Shown: positions 26,977-37,099 of the stretch, piece after piece
Layout: every line of letters starts with the position of its first letter
How positions within the stretch are numbered: position 1 is the stretch's first letter
Source of the DNA: Marinifilum caeruleilacunae
Lineage (GTDB): Bacteria > Bacteroidota > Bacteroidia > Bacteroidales > Marinifilaceae
DNA: 64,000 nt
Direction of reading: 5' to 3'
Assembly (NCBI RefSeq): GCF_013141825.1
Contig: NZ_RZNH01000031.1
Location: 1-64,000, forward strand
Notes under the pieces: model-generated
Told to the model about the DNA's origin: nothing
What the model saw: only the letters and a program-made list of their open reading frames with translations
The model's database searches: none
Translations under genes and position numbers: made by a program

Positions 26977-28557
26977 TTACTTAAACTTTACGATTCCGTT
27001 GGTTTTTTTCAAGTTAAAGTAATCTGCATCTACAGAAATTACTTTTTCCCCTTCAATTGTTACATTCTTAAATGTGATTTGTAAATCTTTATTTTTTGTA
27101 TGAGACTCTATTCTTGAAACTTGAATCTTTTTGGGGAACATCTGCTCAAAGGAACAATTTTCAAAAACCACATTATTAATTTTACCTGTCCAAGGCTGAT
27201 CTTCTTCTCTCCTGGTAATGTATACATTGATTGGCATTTGCTTTCTATCCGGATAGTAATATTCAGTCCTAATATCCTTAAATAAAACACCATTTACATT
27301 TGCTCTATCACGAACATTAACACCAAGAGCTCTATCGGCCTCAATGATGTCGTTATTTTGAAAAACAATTCGTTTGTAATTTGCACAGCGGGTTTCCGTG
27401 CCTATTTTGAGAGATGTTTTTTTCGTTAAAAACACACAATTTCTTACAATTATGTCCTCAACGTCATCGTATACTTCCAGATTACCGTAGCCCGTGCATT
27501 TAACTGCAACATTATCATCGCCGGCCCATCCAAAACAGTTTTCAATCAATACTTTTTTAGAACCATCAGGATCCCAACCATCTAAACTCCCAAAGAATTC
27601 ATTATTTATTAGGTTGTTCATGATTTTACACTTTTTAAATGTGACATCTTGACAACCCATAATGTGTGTATTCCATCCTGTAGGATCTTTAAAAATTGGT
27701 CCTTCAAAACTTATATTCTTTGATTTATACATAAACATCAATCGAATATGGGTTGATTGAGAAGCCATTTTAGGCGGATTCACAGCTAAGATTTCTGATC
27801 CGTTTGCATCAAATGTTCCTAATCCAGTAACTTGAATATTTTCCACCTGATCAAGGTAAATGAATCGATCAATGCCTTCGTTTTCTTTTGCCAGATAGGA
27901 TTCAATTTCAGATGCATCTGCTTTTATTCTGGCATTTTTAGACAAGTGAATTTTAGAATTACTCTTTAATTGTAGCATAAATGTCTTATAGGTTCCCTCA
28001 GGAAAAAGAAGCACTTTCCCGCTTCCGGATATATCATTTAATGCCTTCTGGATTTTTTCCGTTTCGTTTGTTTGTCCCGAATTGTCAACTCCATAAGTTT
28101 TAATGATATCAACAAAGTTTCCTTCAGGAAGCACTTCTGGTTCTTCTATTAAAATCACCAACCTTTTGGTGAAATCCTGATCTTTTTTGAATCTTACAAC
28201 GACATAGCCAGGTTTATTCACAACAAATGATAAGCTATTCCCTTTTTTTGTCCCCTTTATACCATAACTATGTGGTGAAATATCCCAATCCGAATTGTTA
28301 AAATCAAATCCTGAACAATCGACACGCAACGATAAAGGAGCTCCTTCATAGCTTACTCTTGAATATTTATAAGTGCTTACCTGATATGAAAGTGGCACAT
28401 CATTTTGTTCCATAACCGGAATGGTTTTCCCATTGCATTCCAACGTATAAGTTTGTGCTATAGTAGTATTAATACAAATAATTATAAATAAACTTGCCAG
28501 AAGGCATTGAAGTATATTTTTTTTCTCAATAATATTCTTATTCATTATTATCATCAT
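26977..28557 (-). CDS. Beta-helix glycoside hydrolase with N-terminal Ig-like domain (GH28/GH49-like)
   Basis: A 526-residue exported protein. Two start ATGs (28557 and 28545) precede a hydrophobic signal ending TTIAQ. Residues 36-140 form an immunoglobulin-like sandwich, and residues 147-500 a right-handed beta-helix beginning VDIIKTYGVDNSG. Possible catalytic acids are Asp329 and Asp331 (DGWDPDG) and Asp347/Asp348 (AGDDNV). The RIK motif of GH28 is absent. The sandwich-plus-helix order recalls GH49 and some GH28 or GH110 members, but I cannot settle the family. It is close to sulfatase genes on both sides and should act on the same polymer. Confidence 0.65.
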   Translation of the reverse strand: MMIIMNKNIIEKKNILQCLLASLFIIICINTTIAQTYTLECNGKTIPVMEQNDVPLSYQVSTYKYSRVSYEGAPLSLRVDCSGFDFNNSDWDISPHSYGIKGTKKGNSLSFVVNKPGYVVVRFKKDQDFTKRLVILIEEPEVLPEGNFVDIIKTYGVDNSGQTNETEKIQKALNDISGSGKVLLFPEGTYKTFMLQLKSNSKIHLSKNARIKADASEIESYLAKENEGIDRFIYLDQVENIQVTGLGTFDANGSEILAVNPPKMASQSTHIRLMFMYKSKNISFEGPIFKDPTGWNTHIMGCQDVTFKKCKIMNNLINNEFFGSLDGWDPDGSKKVLIENCFGWAGDDNVAVKCTGYGNLEVYDDVEDIIVRNCVFLTKKTSLKIGTETRCANYKRIVFQNNDIIEADRALGVNVRDRANVNGVLFKDIRTEYYYPDRKQMPINVYITRREEDQPWTGKINNVVFENCSFEQMFPKKIQVSRIESHTKNKDLQITFKNVTIEGEKVISVDADYFNLKKTNGIVKFK

Positions 28558-28589
28558 TAATTGTTAAACAAATAACCATCTCTCCCTTT

Positions 28590-29903
28590 CTATTGATCAG
28601 ATTTTAACTGGCTCAATACTTCCTTGAATGTGGAAATTAGTTTCTTCTCATTGCCATTTAAATCATCCAAGCTTAAAACATTTTCTTCCAAAGGATCTTC
28701 GCTAATATGAAATATATCGCCATTTTCGTATAGTTTCCATTCTTTATTATGTACCATTCTCCGTTTAGGATATTTCTCCTTACCACAGTCAAAATGTGAA
28801 AACACCCAATCTCTGGCTTTATAATCTTCATTCTTCATTTGTGGATAAAAACTGTATCCATCGGTCATGAATCCATTGGGTAGTTCTACTCCTGCAACAT
28901 CACATAGAGTTGGTAAAAAGTCCGAAAAATCAATTAAATTATCATTAACCTGACCTTCTTCTATTTTTCCATCCCAATAAGCTACCAAGGGAACATGTCT
29001 TCCATATTTACAGGTAGCCCCTTTCATTCCTTTAATTTTATTACCATCCTTCATTTTGGAAACGACCTCTTTGCCAGTTCCGTTATCACCTGTAAAAAGA
29101 ATCAAGGTATTATCACTGATTCCCAGCTCTTTGGTTTTATCCACCAACTCTCCTATCAATTTATCCATGTATGCTACTTCATCCTTAAAGTAGGTTGTGT
29201 CGGTAATTGCATCCTTTGATCCTCCAGAATTGGCAATTTTAAAGCTATCATAGTTTTTTGAATCGGGTGATGGAACAAATGGGCGATGAGCTAAAACCAT
29301 TGGGTAATAAACTAGAAAAGGTTCATCTTTTTTACGTTCCATAAAGTCCATAATAAAATCGGCAAACATTCTTGGACCATACTCTCCATTGTTAAATTTT
29401 TTCATTTTACCATTTTCAAGAACCCTTGGGTTTTTATACCTCTCATTATAACTTGTGAAAGTAATTTGCCACAACAAGTATTCATCGAAACCAGCTTTGA
29501 ATGGTGCAAATTCATCACCTTTTAACTGCCACTTCCCAGCAATGCAGGTAGCATATCCATCAGCTTTTAGTAGATGCGCAAAGGTCGTTTCATTTGTATT
29601 TAAATAGCCGAATTGTTCATAGTTTCGGAAATTATACTTCCCTGTCATAAATTTAACCCTGGAAGGAGTACACAAGGGCTGGGCATAACAATGGTTGAAT
29701 TTCACTCCTTTTTCTGCCAAGTTATCGATTCTTGGAGTTTGATAACTCGCATTTCCATAGCAGCCAATTGTTTCAAAACCTAGATCATCGGCTAATATTA
29801 AAATGATATTGGGTTTATTTTCTTTAGCTTGCAGGTTTTCTTGGTTGTAAGCCATCATCAGTAAGGCTATCAGCAAGAACTTAAAACTCCTATTTCTCTT
29901 CAT
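28590..29903 (-). CDS. S1-family sulfatase (CTPSR type), paralogue of the 9185-10543 enzyme
   Basis: A 437-residue sulfatase with a cleavable signal (LLIALLMMAYN, then ENLQAKE). ADDLGFET is the first metal site and CTPSR (cysteine 78) the FGly motif. It shares PLCTPSRVK, GKWQLK/GKWQLG, NGEYGP and TGDNGT blocks with the sulfatase at 9185-10543, so the two are duplicates that have diverged. The lipobox of the other copy is missing here, so the pair may differ in location: membrane-anchored versus soluble. Confidence 0.88.
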   Translation of the reverse strand: MKRNRSFKFLLIALLMMAYNQENLQAKENKPNIILILADDLGFETIGCYGNASYQTPRIDNLAEKGVKFNHCYAQPLCTPSRVKFMTGKYNFRNYEQFGYLNTNETTFAHLLKADGYATCIAGKWQLKGDEFAPFKAGFDEYLLWQITFTSYNERYKNPRVLENGKMKKFNNGEYGPRMFADFIMDFMERKKDEPFLVYYPMVLAHRPFVPSPDSKNYDSFKIANSGGSKDAITDTTYFKDEVAYMDKLIGELVDKTKELGISDNTLILFTGDNGTGKEVVSKMKDGNKIKGMKGATCKYGRHVPLVAYWDGKIEEGQVNDNLIDFSDFLPTLCDVAGVELPNGFMTDGYSFYPQMKNEDYKARDWVFSHFDCGKEKYPKRRMVHNKEWKLYENGDIFHISEDPLEENVLSLDDLNGNEKKLISTFKEVLSQLKSDQ

Positions 29904-30052
29904 ACTTCAACATTAATTTTTCTATTAAATCCTTACTCTTTTAACGAAAACGGATAAATTGTCCCTTATAAGAAAAAGCAAGTTTATCGTAAATTCACAA
30001 TGCTTGATGAACTTAAAACTATTAACTATCTCTTAATCTTGCCTGTATTCAT

Positions 30053-31096
30053 TTAGTATTTGCAAATTGAATTAAGCTCAATGGGTGTGTTTTTTTGAGC
30101 AGATTCATAAATTTTCGTAATCAATTCCAATGATTTTAACCCCTCGTTTCCATTTACCAGAGGCTCACTTCTCTTTTTTACTGCCCTAATCATATCCTCT
30201 ATTAGTAATTTATGCAATTCAAGACCGATACCTGTTGCATTTGACGAACCAGTTTTTAATTCCTTTTTACTACTTATCTTATTTCTGGGCTCACCTTTTA
30301 CATTCCACTCTTTAACTCTACCACCTTCAAGGATAACACTCCCTTTCTCCCCATAAATTTCCAGCCTTTCCGGATACCCAGGGTATAGTGCAGTTCCTGC
30401 AGTAATGGTAGCCATAGCTCCACTCTTAAAATTCACAATTGCTCCTGCAACATCTTCACCTTCTATATTATGAACCATACTGGAAACAGTACCATACACG
30501 GTTGTCGGTTCATCCATAATGTCCAATAAAAGATCAACAGTGTGTATGCCTTGATTAATTAATGCAGCACCGCCATCTCCCTTTAAGGTACCTCTCCATG
30601 CACTATCAGAATAATAATTGTGGGATCTGTACCAATTAATACATGCAGTGCCCATTAATAATTTCCCTAAAATTCCATCATCAACAGCTTTTTTAAGTTG
30701 TAGGTAATCTGAACTGAATCGATTTTGAAATACACATCCTAATATGATTCCATAAGCTTCACAGGTCTCTACCATATGAATTGCCCTTTTCAGGTTTACT
30801 TCCAAAGGCTTTTCACATAGCACATGCTTTCCTGCTTTAGCTGCTGCAATTGCAGGTTTCAAATGATTCCCACTTTGGTTACATATAATAACCACATCTA
30901 TATCTGATCGCTCCATTAATTGATCAAAATCGGGGTAAGCAGAAATACCATAATGCTCAGATACATATTTAGCTCTTGCTTCAGAGGAAGCAGCCATAGC
31001 TACTAACTCAGCTTCGGCAATTTGATTGATACACTCAATATGTATTTTTGCGATATTACCCGTACCTACAATTCCGAACCTAATTTTAGTATCCAT
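30053..31096 (-). CDS. Cytoplasmic Gfo/Idh/MocA-family dehydrogenase
   Basis: A 347-residue NAD(P)-dependent dehydrogenase without signal peptide. The N-terminal GIVGTGNIAKIH is a proper Rossmann glycine motif and CEKPLEV carries the conserved EKP lysine. The C-terminal domain has the typical INQGIHTVDLLLDIMDEP helix. Relatives act on myo-inositol, scyllo-inositol or aldoses. It lies inside the PUL between a sulfatase (149 bases) and a GH92 gene (52 bases). Unlike the two homologues at 345-3869 it stays inside the cell, so it may process the imported sugar or reverse a 3-oxidation made outside; that link is speculative. Confidence 0.85.
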   Translation of the reverse strand: MDTKIRFGIVGTGNIAKIHIECINQIAEAELVAMAASSEARAKYVSEHYGISAYPDFDQLMERSDIDVVIICNQSGNHLKPAIAAAKAGKHVLCEKPLEVNLKRAIHMVETCEAYGIILGCVFQNRFSSDYLQLKKAVDDGILGKLLMGTACINWYRSHNYYSDSAWRGTLKGDGGAALINQGIHTVDLLLDIMDEPTTVYGTVSSMVHNIEGEDVAGAIVNFKSGAMATITAGTALYPGYPERLEIYGEKGSVILEGGRVKEWNVKGEPRNKISSKKELKTGSSNATGIGLELHKLLIEDMIRAVKKRSEPLVNGNEGLKSLELITKIYESAQKNTPIELNSICKY

Positions 31097-31148
31097 ATTC
31101 CAAACACAATTTTTATCTTATTTTTTTATAATATCCTATTTAAATAAT

Positions 31149-33506
31149 TTACAAATCATCTAAATCAGTTCCCCACTGCTTATTTGGCAAGTCTCCCATA
31201 TTTAAAACAAGTTTCCCTCCTTTTATTAAATCCTTATGATAAAACCAGAATTGCTTATGATTTTTGCTATTTAAAAGTGCAGATTGTATATACCTGTTCT
31301 TGGAAGAATTATTCTTTGTTTCTATTACAAACTGATTACCTGGGTAATAATCATTATTAAGCTTTATTGTTATTTTTTCGAAGATGGGGCTTCCAATTTC
31401 ATAGCGAGGATTCACTCCAGCTCCCCCATTCATTTCAAACAGTCCAATTTTGTGCAGAACGGCAAGAGCCCCCATTAATCCTTGGTCTTCATCACCATTA
31501 TAACCATTTTGTGGATCCAAATCACTAAATATACGTTCGGTTACTTCACGAGTCCAATACTGTGTTAGCCAGGGTCTACCAGTATAATTAAAAATAAATC
31601 CCACCTGCATAGATGGCTGATTTCCATAATTTAAATATGTATTTTTCCTTTGGGTGTTTACAAATCGATCAGCTTTAAAGGATTTGCATACAAAATCATG
31701 AGAATCGGCGATCAGGAACTGCTGATTTAATTTCACTGCTGCTTTTCCTGCCCCCCCCATTAAATCAAACAATCCATGTAAATCGTGAGGTACAAACCAT
31801 GTAGACTGGGCTGCTGTACTTTCAACAAATCCATGATGAGTCTCTATGGGATTAAAGTTTTCCAGCCACTTCCCCTCAACATCTCTTGGTCTCATCCAGG
31901 TAGAACTTGCATCCCAAACATTTTTATAGTTTTGTGATCGTTTTGAGAACATCTTATAATCATCAAAATGCTCTAAAGCATTTGATAATTGGGCCAAACA
32001 CCAATCCTGGTATGCATATTCCAAAGTTTGGCCTGCTCCTTCGTTATGGTAGCCATTATTCTTATGAGGATTTGGATATGGTACAAAACCTTTGTCGATA
32101 TAATATTGCAATCCACCACCAACACTAGTATTATGCTCGTAACCTGCCTTGCTCATTAATCCTCCAGCCATGGCATTTTTACGCATTCCTTTATAGGCCT
32201 TATGCACATCAAACTCTTTTATCCCTTTCATGTAAGCACTTACAATAAAAGGTGTAGTTGATGCACCTGTCATCACATAGGTATAATTTCCTCCGGAAGG
32301 ACCTCTCGGAATTAATCCTCCATCATCATACATTAACAACATCGAGTTTATAAAACCTTCTGATACCTCTGGATAAACTAAATGCCATAAAGTATTAAGT
32401 GTCCATTGGGCACCCCAAAACGCATCTGAATTATAGTGATTAAACTTAGGTACCCCTTTTTTATTCAGAGGAATTTGACCAATTCTTGGTGCAGCTCCTG
32501 TCATATCACAGTACTTACCATTGATATCACTTATTATTCTTCTTCCTTGCAAAGCATGCCATAGGTCTGTATAAAATCGTGCTTGTTCTTTTTCACTACC
32601 TCCTTCCAGCTCAATTCTACTAAGCCATAAATTCCATTCGTCCTGGCTATCATTAACAAGTTTATCAAAATCCCAATGAATCAACTCTTTATTCAAATTC
32701 AGTTTTGCCTGTTCTATGCTTACATAGGAAATTGCAACTTTCATCAGAACTGTCTCGTCTTGTTCGTTGTCAAACTCAACATATACACCACCATTGGAAC
32801 CTTTAAATTCCTCATTAACATCTATCAACTTTTTATTATGCCAGGCTTTAAACTGCTTATAGGCGGTATCAAATTCAATTACGAAATACACATAAGTATC
32901 TTTCGGTCTTCTGCGTGTTCCTTTCATTAAGGCATATCCCTCTATACTGGTTTTACCCACCTGTTTTGCATATCCTAATTTTGTTTCGCATGGGCCTAAA
33001 GTTGTTCCCAAATCCAACAAAATGTACCTTTTCTCACCTTTTGGATAAGTATATCTATGAAAACCAACACGAGTACTTGACGTTAACTCAGCTTTTATAT
33101 TATACGAATTCAAGCTTACAGAATGATATCCCGGCTTTACTATTTCATCTTTATGCGAATATTTAGAACCATAGACTTTTGCTCCTAAATGACCTTTAAA
33201 ATCACCCGAAACAGGCATGACCGGTACTCCCGATAATTGCCAGGCATGAATATGACTAAAGCATTTTATTGAATCTCTGTTATAACGATAACCTGAATCC
33301 CAGGCTCCATCAACTCCCATATCAGGACTAAGATTTACCATTCCAAATGGACGAGTAGCAGAAGAAAAGTAAAACCATCTTGAATTTGCGGCATCCAGGA
33401 GTGGATACACTAGATCTACCGGTCTTTTTTTACCCGATGCGTTTGTAAAAAGCATTAACACCAGGCTTATCACCAATAATAATTGTTTTGTATTTGGCAT
33501 CTTCAT
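31149..33506 (-). CDS. GH92-like alpha-mannosidase
   Basis: A 785-residue exported protein of family GH92, calcium-dependent inverting exo-alpha-mannosidases. Characteristic segments are the N-terminal VYPLLDAANSRW and PFGMVNLSPD, DSGYRYN, FSHIHAWQLSG, LWHALQGRRI, NTLWHLVYPE and GDEDQGLMGA. The signal is short (LLLVISLVLMLFTNASG). The coding strand contains eight consecutive G residues (31751-31758) in the codons around MGGAGKAA, odd in this AT-rich gene. Alpha-mannose is not a standard part of ulvan, so this gene widens the range of possible substrates or deals with a side chain. Confidence 0.85.
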   Translation of the reverse strand: MKMPNTKQLLLVISLVLMLFTNASGKKRPVDLVYPLLDAANSRWFYFSSATRPFGMVNLSPDMGVDGAWDSGYRYNRDSIKCFSHIHAWQLSGVPVMPVSGDFKGHLGAKVYGSKYSHKDEIVKPGYHSVSLNSYNIKAELTSSTRVGFHRYTYPKGEKRYILLDLGTTLGPCETKLGYAKQVGKTSIEGYALMKGTRRRPKDTYVYFVIEFDTAYKQFKAWHNKKLIDVNEEFKGSNGGVYVEFDNEQDETVLMKVAISYVSIEQAKLNLNKELIHWDFDKLVNDSQDEWNLWLSRIELEGGSEKEQARFYTDLWHALQGRRIISDINGKYCDMTGAAPRIGQIPLNKKGVPKFNHYNSDAFWGAQWTLNTLWHLVYPEVSEGFINSMLLMYDDGGLIPRGPSGGNYTYVMTGASTTPFIVSAYMKGIKEFDVHKAYKGMRKNAMAGGLMSKAGYEHNTSVGGGLQYYIDKGFVPYPNPHKNNGYHNEGAGQTLEYAYQDWCLAQLSNALEHFDDYKMFSKRSQNYKNVWDASSTWMRPRDVEGKWLENFNPIETHHGFVESTAAQSTWFVPHDLHGLFDLMGGAGKAAVKLNQQFLIADSHDFVCKSFKADRFVNTQRKNTYLNYGNQPSMQVGFIFNYTGRPWLTQYWTREVTERIFSDLDPQNGYNGDEDQGLMGALAVLHKIGLFEMNGGAGVNPRYEIGSPIFEKITIKLNNDYYPGNQFVIETKNNSSKNRYIQSALLNSKNHKQFWFYHKDLIKGGKLVLNMGDLPNKQWGTDLDDL

Positions 33507-33528
33507 CGTACGATCTATGATTTGATCA

Positions 33529-35082
33529 TTATTCTTTTAATCCTTCTTCTTTCATTAACCTATCTTGTGGTCCCTTTATATCGCGAACACCTGTTTCGGC
33601 ATTTACATTTGCCAAAAATCGTTTTAATTCATTTTCCAATTCAGTAGCTATTTCAGGATATTTGTTTAGAATATTGTTGGTTTCTGACAAATCTTCCCTA
33701 ATGTTAAATAATTCAACTTTGGGTGTATTTTCATATTTTGTTTCTTTGCCCCAGTATTTTACCAGTTTAAAATCACCTTTACGGATTGCGCTGCGCGGTT
33801 TGCGATGTGAAGCTTGATGAAAAATTAAATATTCGCTATTTCGTTCTACTCTATCTTGATTATTATCTAAAAGTAAAGGGATTAAACTTCCCCCATCGAT
33901 CTCATCAGGAAAATTCAGATCAGAACCTGCAAGCTGAGCAAATGTTGGCAAAAAATCCAATCCTGTCACAGGAACTTCGCACACCTGGTTCGACTTTAAA
34001 TTTGGACCTTTAGCAATAAATGGAACTCTTAATCCTCCTTCATAGAAGGAATGTTTCCCATCGCGAAGTGGAAGATTTCTATCATGCTGAAGAGAGTACC
34101 TTGCTTCTTTCAGTTGTTTGTTTTCATCAATCACAGCAATCTGATTTAAGCGTCTGCGCCCCCCATTATCACCCATTAAAAAGATATAAGTATTGTCCTC
34201 AATTCCTTGCTCTTTTACAAAATCCAGAATCATACCAATACCAGTATCCATATCCTTCAACATTGCTGCAAATTCAGGATTGGTGTGACGTTCACCGTTT
34301 TCTTTATTCTTAAAATAATCATAAGTCTCTTTTTTGGAAACCAAAGACAGGTGAGCTGCGTAATGAGATAGCTGAACATAAAAAGGCATTCCTTCTTTAA
34401 TACTCTCCTTCATAAAATCAGTTGCACGTTGGGTGATTCCAAAAATATCTTTCGGATTTTGATCATCCCAGTGAGCACTTGGTTTTCCAGCTTCAAGCAT
34501 TTTAGTGGGATTCTCTATCTGATTTTGTACTAGATATTCTTTTGTAGCTTTTGTATATTCTCTTGCTTTTAAAAAACCATCTCCATATATCTCTCCTCCA
34601 GCGTTGGAAGTCATACCATCACTTATATCAAAGCCAGCCCTTTCTGGAAGCATGGCAATATGCCACTTCCCAAAATGAGCTGTTCGATAATTTGGATTGG
34701 CATTCTTTATTGCTTTTGGAATTGTTAACCAATCCTGTGTACTTCTATACCATACTGAATCTTTATTATAGATATGACGAGCAGCATTCTGTCCAAACAT
34801 TAAACTATTTCTTGATGGCGCACAAATTGGATTCGGTGCATATCCTTGAGAAAATAAAATTCCTGTTTTCGCTAATCTATCTATATTGGGAGTCTCGTAA
34901 AAGTCACTTTTTGATTCAGGTATATTCGGATCTGCTCGATGAGATGTGTGAGTCCATCCTTGATCATCTGTTAGAATAAAGATGATATTTGGACTTTCTA
35001 TTCTTGTCTTTTTTGTTGATGTTCCACAAGAATACATGAACAATACTGCTAATGCAACTGCCAATATTTTATATTTCTTCAT
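33529..35082 (-). CDS. S1-family sulfatase lipoprotein (CAPSR, large variant)
   Basis: A 517-residue sulfatase with lipobox MYSC. TDDQGWTH is the first metal site; an insertion (about residues 48-62) precedes YETPNIDRL. CAPSR has its formylglycine cysteine at 87, FGKWHIAM replaces GKWHLG, and MGDNGGRR is the second metal site. This layout recalls sulfatases of the S1_30 or S1_7-like kind, but I am unsure. It is 22 bases upstream of the GH92 gene in the same transcript; a stem-loop lies between it and the next sulfatase upstream. Confidence 0.88.
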   Translation of the reverse strand: MKKYKILAVALAVLFMYSCGTSTKKTRIESPNIIFILTDDQGWTHTSHRADPNIPESKSDFYETPNIDRLAKTGILFSQGYAPNPICAPSRNSLMFGQNAARHIYNKDSVWYRSTQDWLTIPKAIKNANPNYRTAHFGKWHIAMLPERAGFDISDGMTSNAGGEIYGDGFLKAREYTKATKEYLVQNQIENPTKMLEAGKPSAHWDDQNPKDIFGITQRATDFMKESIKEGMPFYVQLSHYAAHLSLVSKKETYDYFKNKENGERHTNPEFAAMLKDMDTGIGMILDFVKEQGIEDNTYIFLMGDNGGRRRLNQIAVIDENKQLKEARYSLQHDRNLPLRDGKHSFYEGGLRVPFIAKGPNLKSNQVCEVPVTGLDFLPTFAQLAGSDLNFPDEIDGGSLIPLLLDNNQDRVERNSEYLIFHQASHRKPRSAIRKGDFKLVKYWGKETKYENTPKVELFNIREDLSETNNILNKYPEIATELENELKRFLANVNAETGVRDIKGPQDRLMKEEGLKE

Positions 35083-35136
35083 ACGTTTATAATTTTCATA
35101 TGCTGCATGAACTCCTAAGTTAACTTATTCACCCTT

Positions 35137-35182
35137 AAGCGAAATAAATTGAGCTTTTTAATTTTACATGCTTATTTCGCTT
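35137..35182. repeat. Intergenic stem-loop between two sulfatase genes
   Basis: AAGCGAAATAA at 35137-35147 pairs perfectly with 35172-35182 across a 24-base loop. No T-run follows, so it is more likely an RNA stability or processing element than a strong terminator. Confidence 0.5.
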
Positions 35183-35197
35183 CTGCAAGACTATATT

Positions 35198-37066
35198 CTA
35201 TTTCACAATATTATTGGTTCCTTCTAACACATTTAGGGCATGATTAACAACTCTAGCCACATATTTGTTATCATCACCCAATGCTAACCTTAATGTTTCT
35301 TTAACAGGTTTGGCTTTCTCACCAATTTCATCCAATACTAGTGCAGCACTTAATCTTGTCCACTCATCAATACTAACAAGTTCTTTTTTTAGAATATTCA
35401 TAGCAATTGTTTCATGATTAAGGATACACAGGGCTCTTGCTGCTGCAATTCTTACAAGGGAACACTCATCATCTAATAATTTGATTATACTTGAAAAGGT
35501 TTCCTCATTTAAATTCTCGGCATAATTGCCTATTCCTGTTGCGGCCCAGTAACGAACAACCTCATTTGCGTTTAATATATGTTTCTCAAAAAGTTCAACT
35601 TTTGATCCTAAAGCAACTTCTTGGATCAAATCGATTGGTACCTTCTCTTCTCTTAAAATATTATAAATGGGCTTATTAAACTTAGATTCCCATTGACGAA
35701 GTATGGCTTCAGGAATTAAACCTGCATCTGCTACATCAATAGACCATTCAGTATGCGCCTTTCTCATCTTAACAAGAACATCCTTATAATTAGGATCATT
35801 GGCAAGATTCTTTAATTCCCAGGGATCATTTTTTACATCAAATAATTCCTCTAGAGGTTTTGTTTGTTCCATAAGTCTCTTGGCCATTGGGGGAATTATT
35901 CCCTCTTTATTGCCTTTTCTTATTGCTTTCATAATATCACCTTTCTCTGGTGTATTCATGAATTGGATGTATGGCTTTTGAGGTTCATAATATCGAATAT
36001 ATTTAAATTGCTTATCTCTAACAGCACGTTGCATGTCATACCTTTCATCCATTCTATCGCGTGCGGCATAAACAAACTCTCTTTTCGAAGATAAATGTTG
36101 ACCTAGGAAGGCTCTTCCTTGCATATGCTCAGGAATTGTTAATCCAGCTAACTCCAAAACTGTAGGAGCTAAATCTGTAAAACTTACCAACTCATCAGTT
36201 AACTCCCCAACTTTATATGGAAGTAACTTTTTATATTTTTCCGGTACCTTAACAATCATTGGCACCTTCAATCCAGAATCATACAGCCATCTTTTATGAA
36301 TAGGCAATCCAGCTCCATGATCGGAATAAAATATAACAATTGTATTATCATCCAGCCCATCCTGTTTCAATTCATTGAGAATATTATCAACATATCTATC
36401 CAAAGCGGCAATATTATTGTAATACCTTGTCATTAATTCATTTACTACAGGAGTGTTTGGAAAATATGGTGGAAGAGGTACTTCACCTGCTTGTAACAAG
36501 ATCTCTTTAGGAAGATCTTTTGTAAAAGATAAATGCTTCTTTTTTGAATTTGTAGCGCTTTCATGAGTTCCTAGAAAATTAAACACTGCAAAAAATGGCT
36601 GGTCCTTATCTTCTCTATTTTTCCAGTGTGCCTTAACTCCAGATTCATTCCAAATATCAAGTGCATTATATTCTAAGTTATAATCCTCTTTTTCATTGTT
36701 CACACAATAGTAACCAGCCTCTCTTAAATATTGAGGAAGGTATTTTAAATCCTTTGGGAAATGCCCTTTGCATCTCATATGATGAGCTCCTATTGAAGAC
36801 TGATGCATCCCTGTTATTATGGAAGATCTTGCAGGTGCGCAAACAGGTGCAGTTGCAAATGCATTGGTATAACGCACCCCCTTGGAGGCTAACTGGTCAA
36901 TTACTGGTGTATGCACGTGCTCATCACCAAAACACCCTAACTGAGAACTCATATCCTCGGTTGTTATCCACAATATATTTGGACGTGAATCCTTATCCTG
37001 TTTTTTACAAGAACACAAGCACAATCCAACTATAAATATTAGTATGTTTATTTTTTTTAGATTCAT
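35198..37066 (-). CDS. S1_8-like sulfatase with HEAT-like C-terminal repeats
   Basis: A 622-residue lipoprotein (lipobox LCSC) from the ATG at 37066; a start at 37087 is possible but less fitting. The sulfatase domain (to about residue 440) has TTEDMSSQ instead of ADD, CAPAR with formylglycine cysteine 76, and YSDHGAGLP. Residues 490-615 hold helical repeats with VRYWAATGIG, VRIAAARALCIL and TRLSAALVLDEIG, a HEAT-type series. S1_8-like enzymes include N-sulfoglucosamine sulfohydrolases and ulvan-locus sulfatases. The extension could mediate protein or polysaccharide contacts. It lies 13 bases after the 37100-38689 sulfatase stop, in one operon. Confidence 0.85.
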   Translation of the reverse strand: MNLKKINILIFIVGLCLCSCKKQDKDSRPNILWITTEDMSSQLGCFGDEHVHTPVIDQLASKGVRYTNAFATAPVCAPARSSIITGMHQSSIGAHHMRCKGHFPKDLKYLPQYLREAGYYCVNNEKEDYNLEYNALDIWNESGVKAHWKNREDKDQPFFAVFNFLGTHESATNSKKKHLSFTKDLPKEILLQAGEVPLPPYFPNTPVVNELMTRYYNNIAALDRYVDNILNELKQDGLDDNTIVIFYSDHGAGLPIHKRWLYDSGLKVPMIVKVPEKYKKLLPYKVGELTDELVSFTDLAPTVLELAGLTIPEHMQGRAFLGQHLSSKREFVYAARDRMDERYDMQRAVRDKQFKYIRYYEPQKPYIQFMNTPEKGDIMKAIRKGNKEGIIPPMAKRLMEQTKPLEELFDVKNDPWELKNLANDPNYKDVLVKMRKAHTEWSIDVADAGLIPEAILRQWESKFNKPIYNILREEKVPIDLIQEVALGSKVELFEKHILNANEVVRYWAATGIGNYAENLNEETFSSIIKLLDDECSLVRIAAARALCILNHETIAMNILKKELVSIDEWTRLSAALVLDEIGEKAKPVKETLRLALGDDNKYVARVVNHALNVLEGTNNIVK

Positions 37067-37099
37067 GTCTATCTTTTTTATCAACATTTTTAGTGGGTT

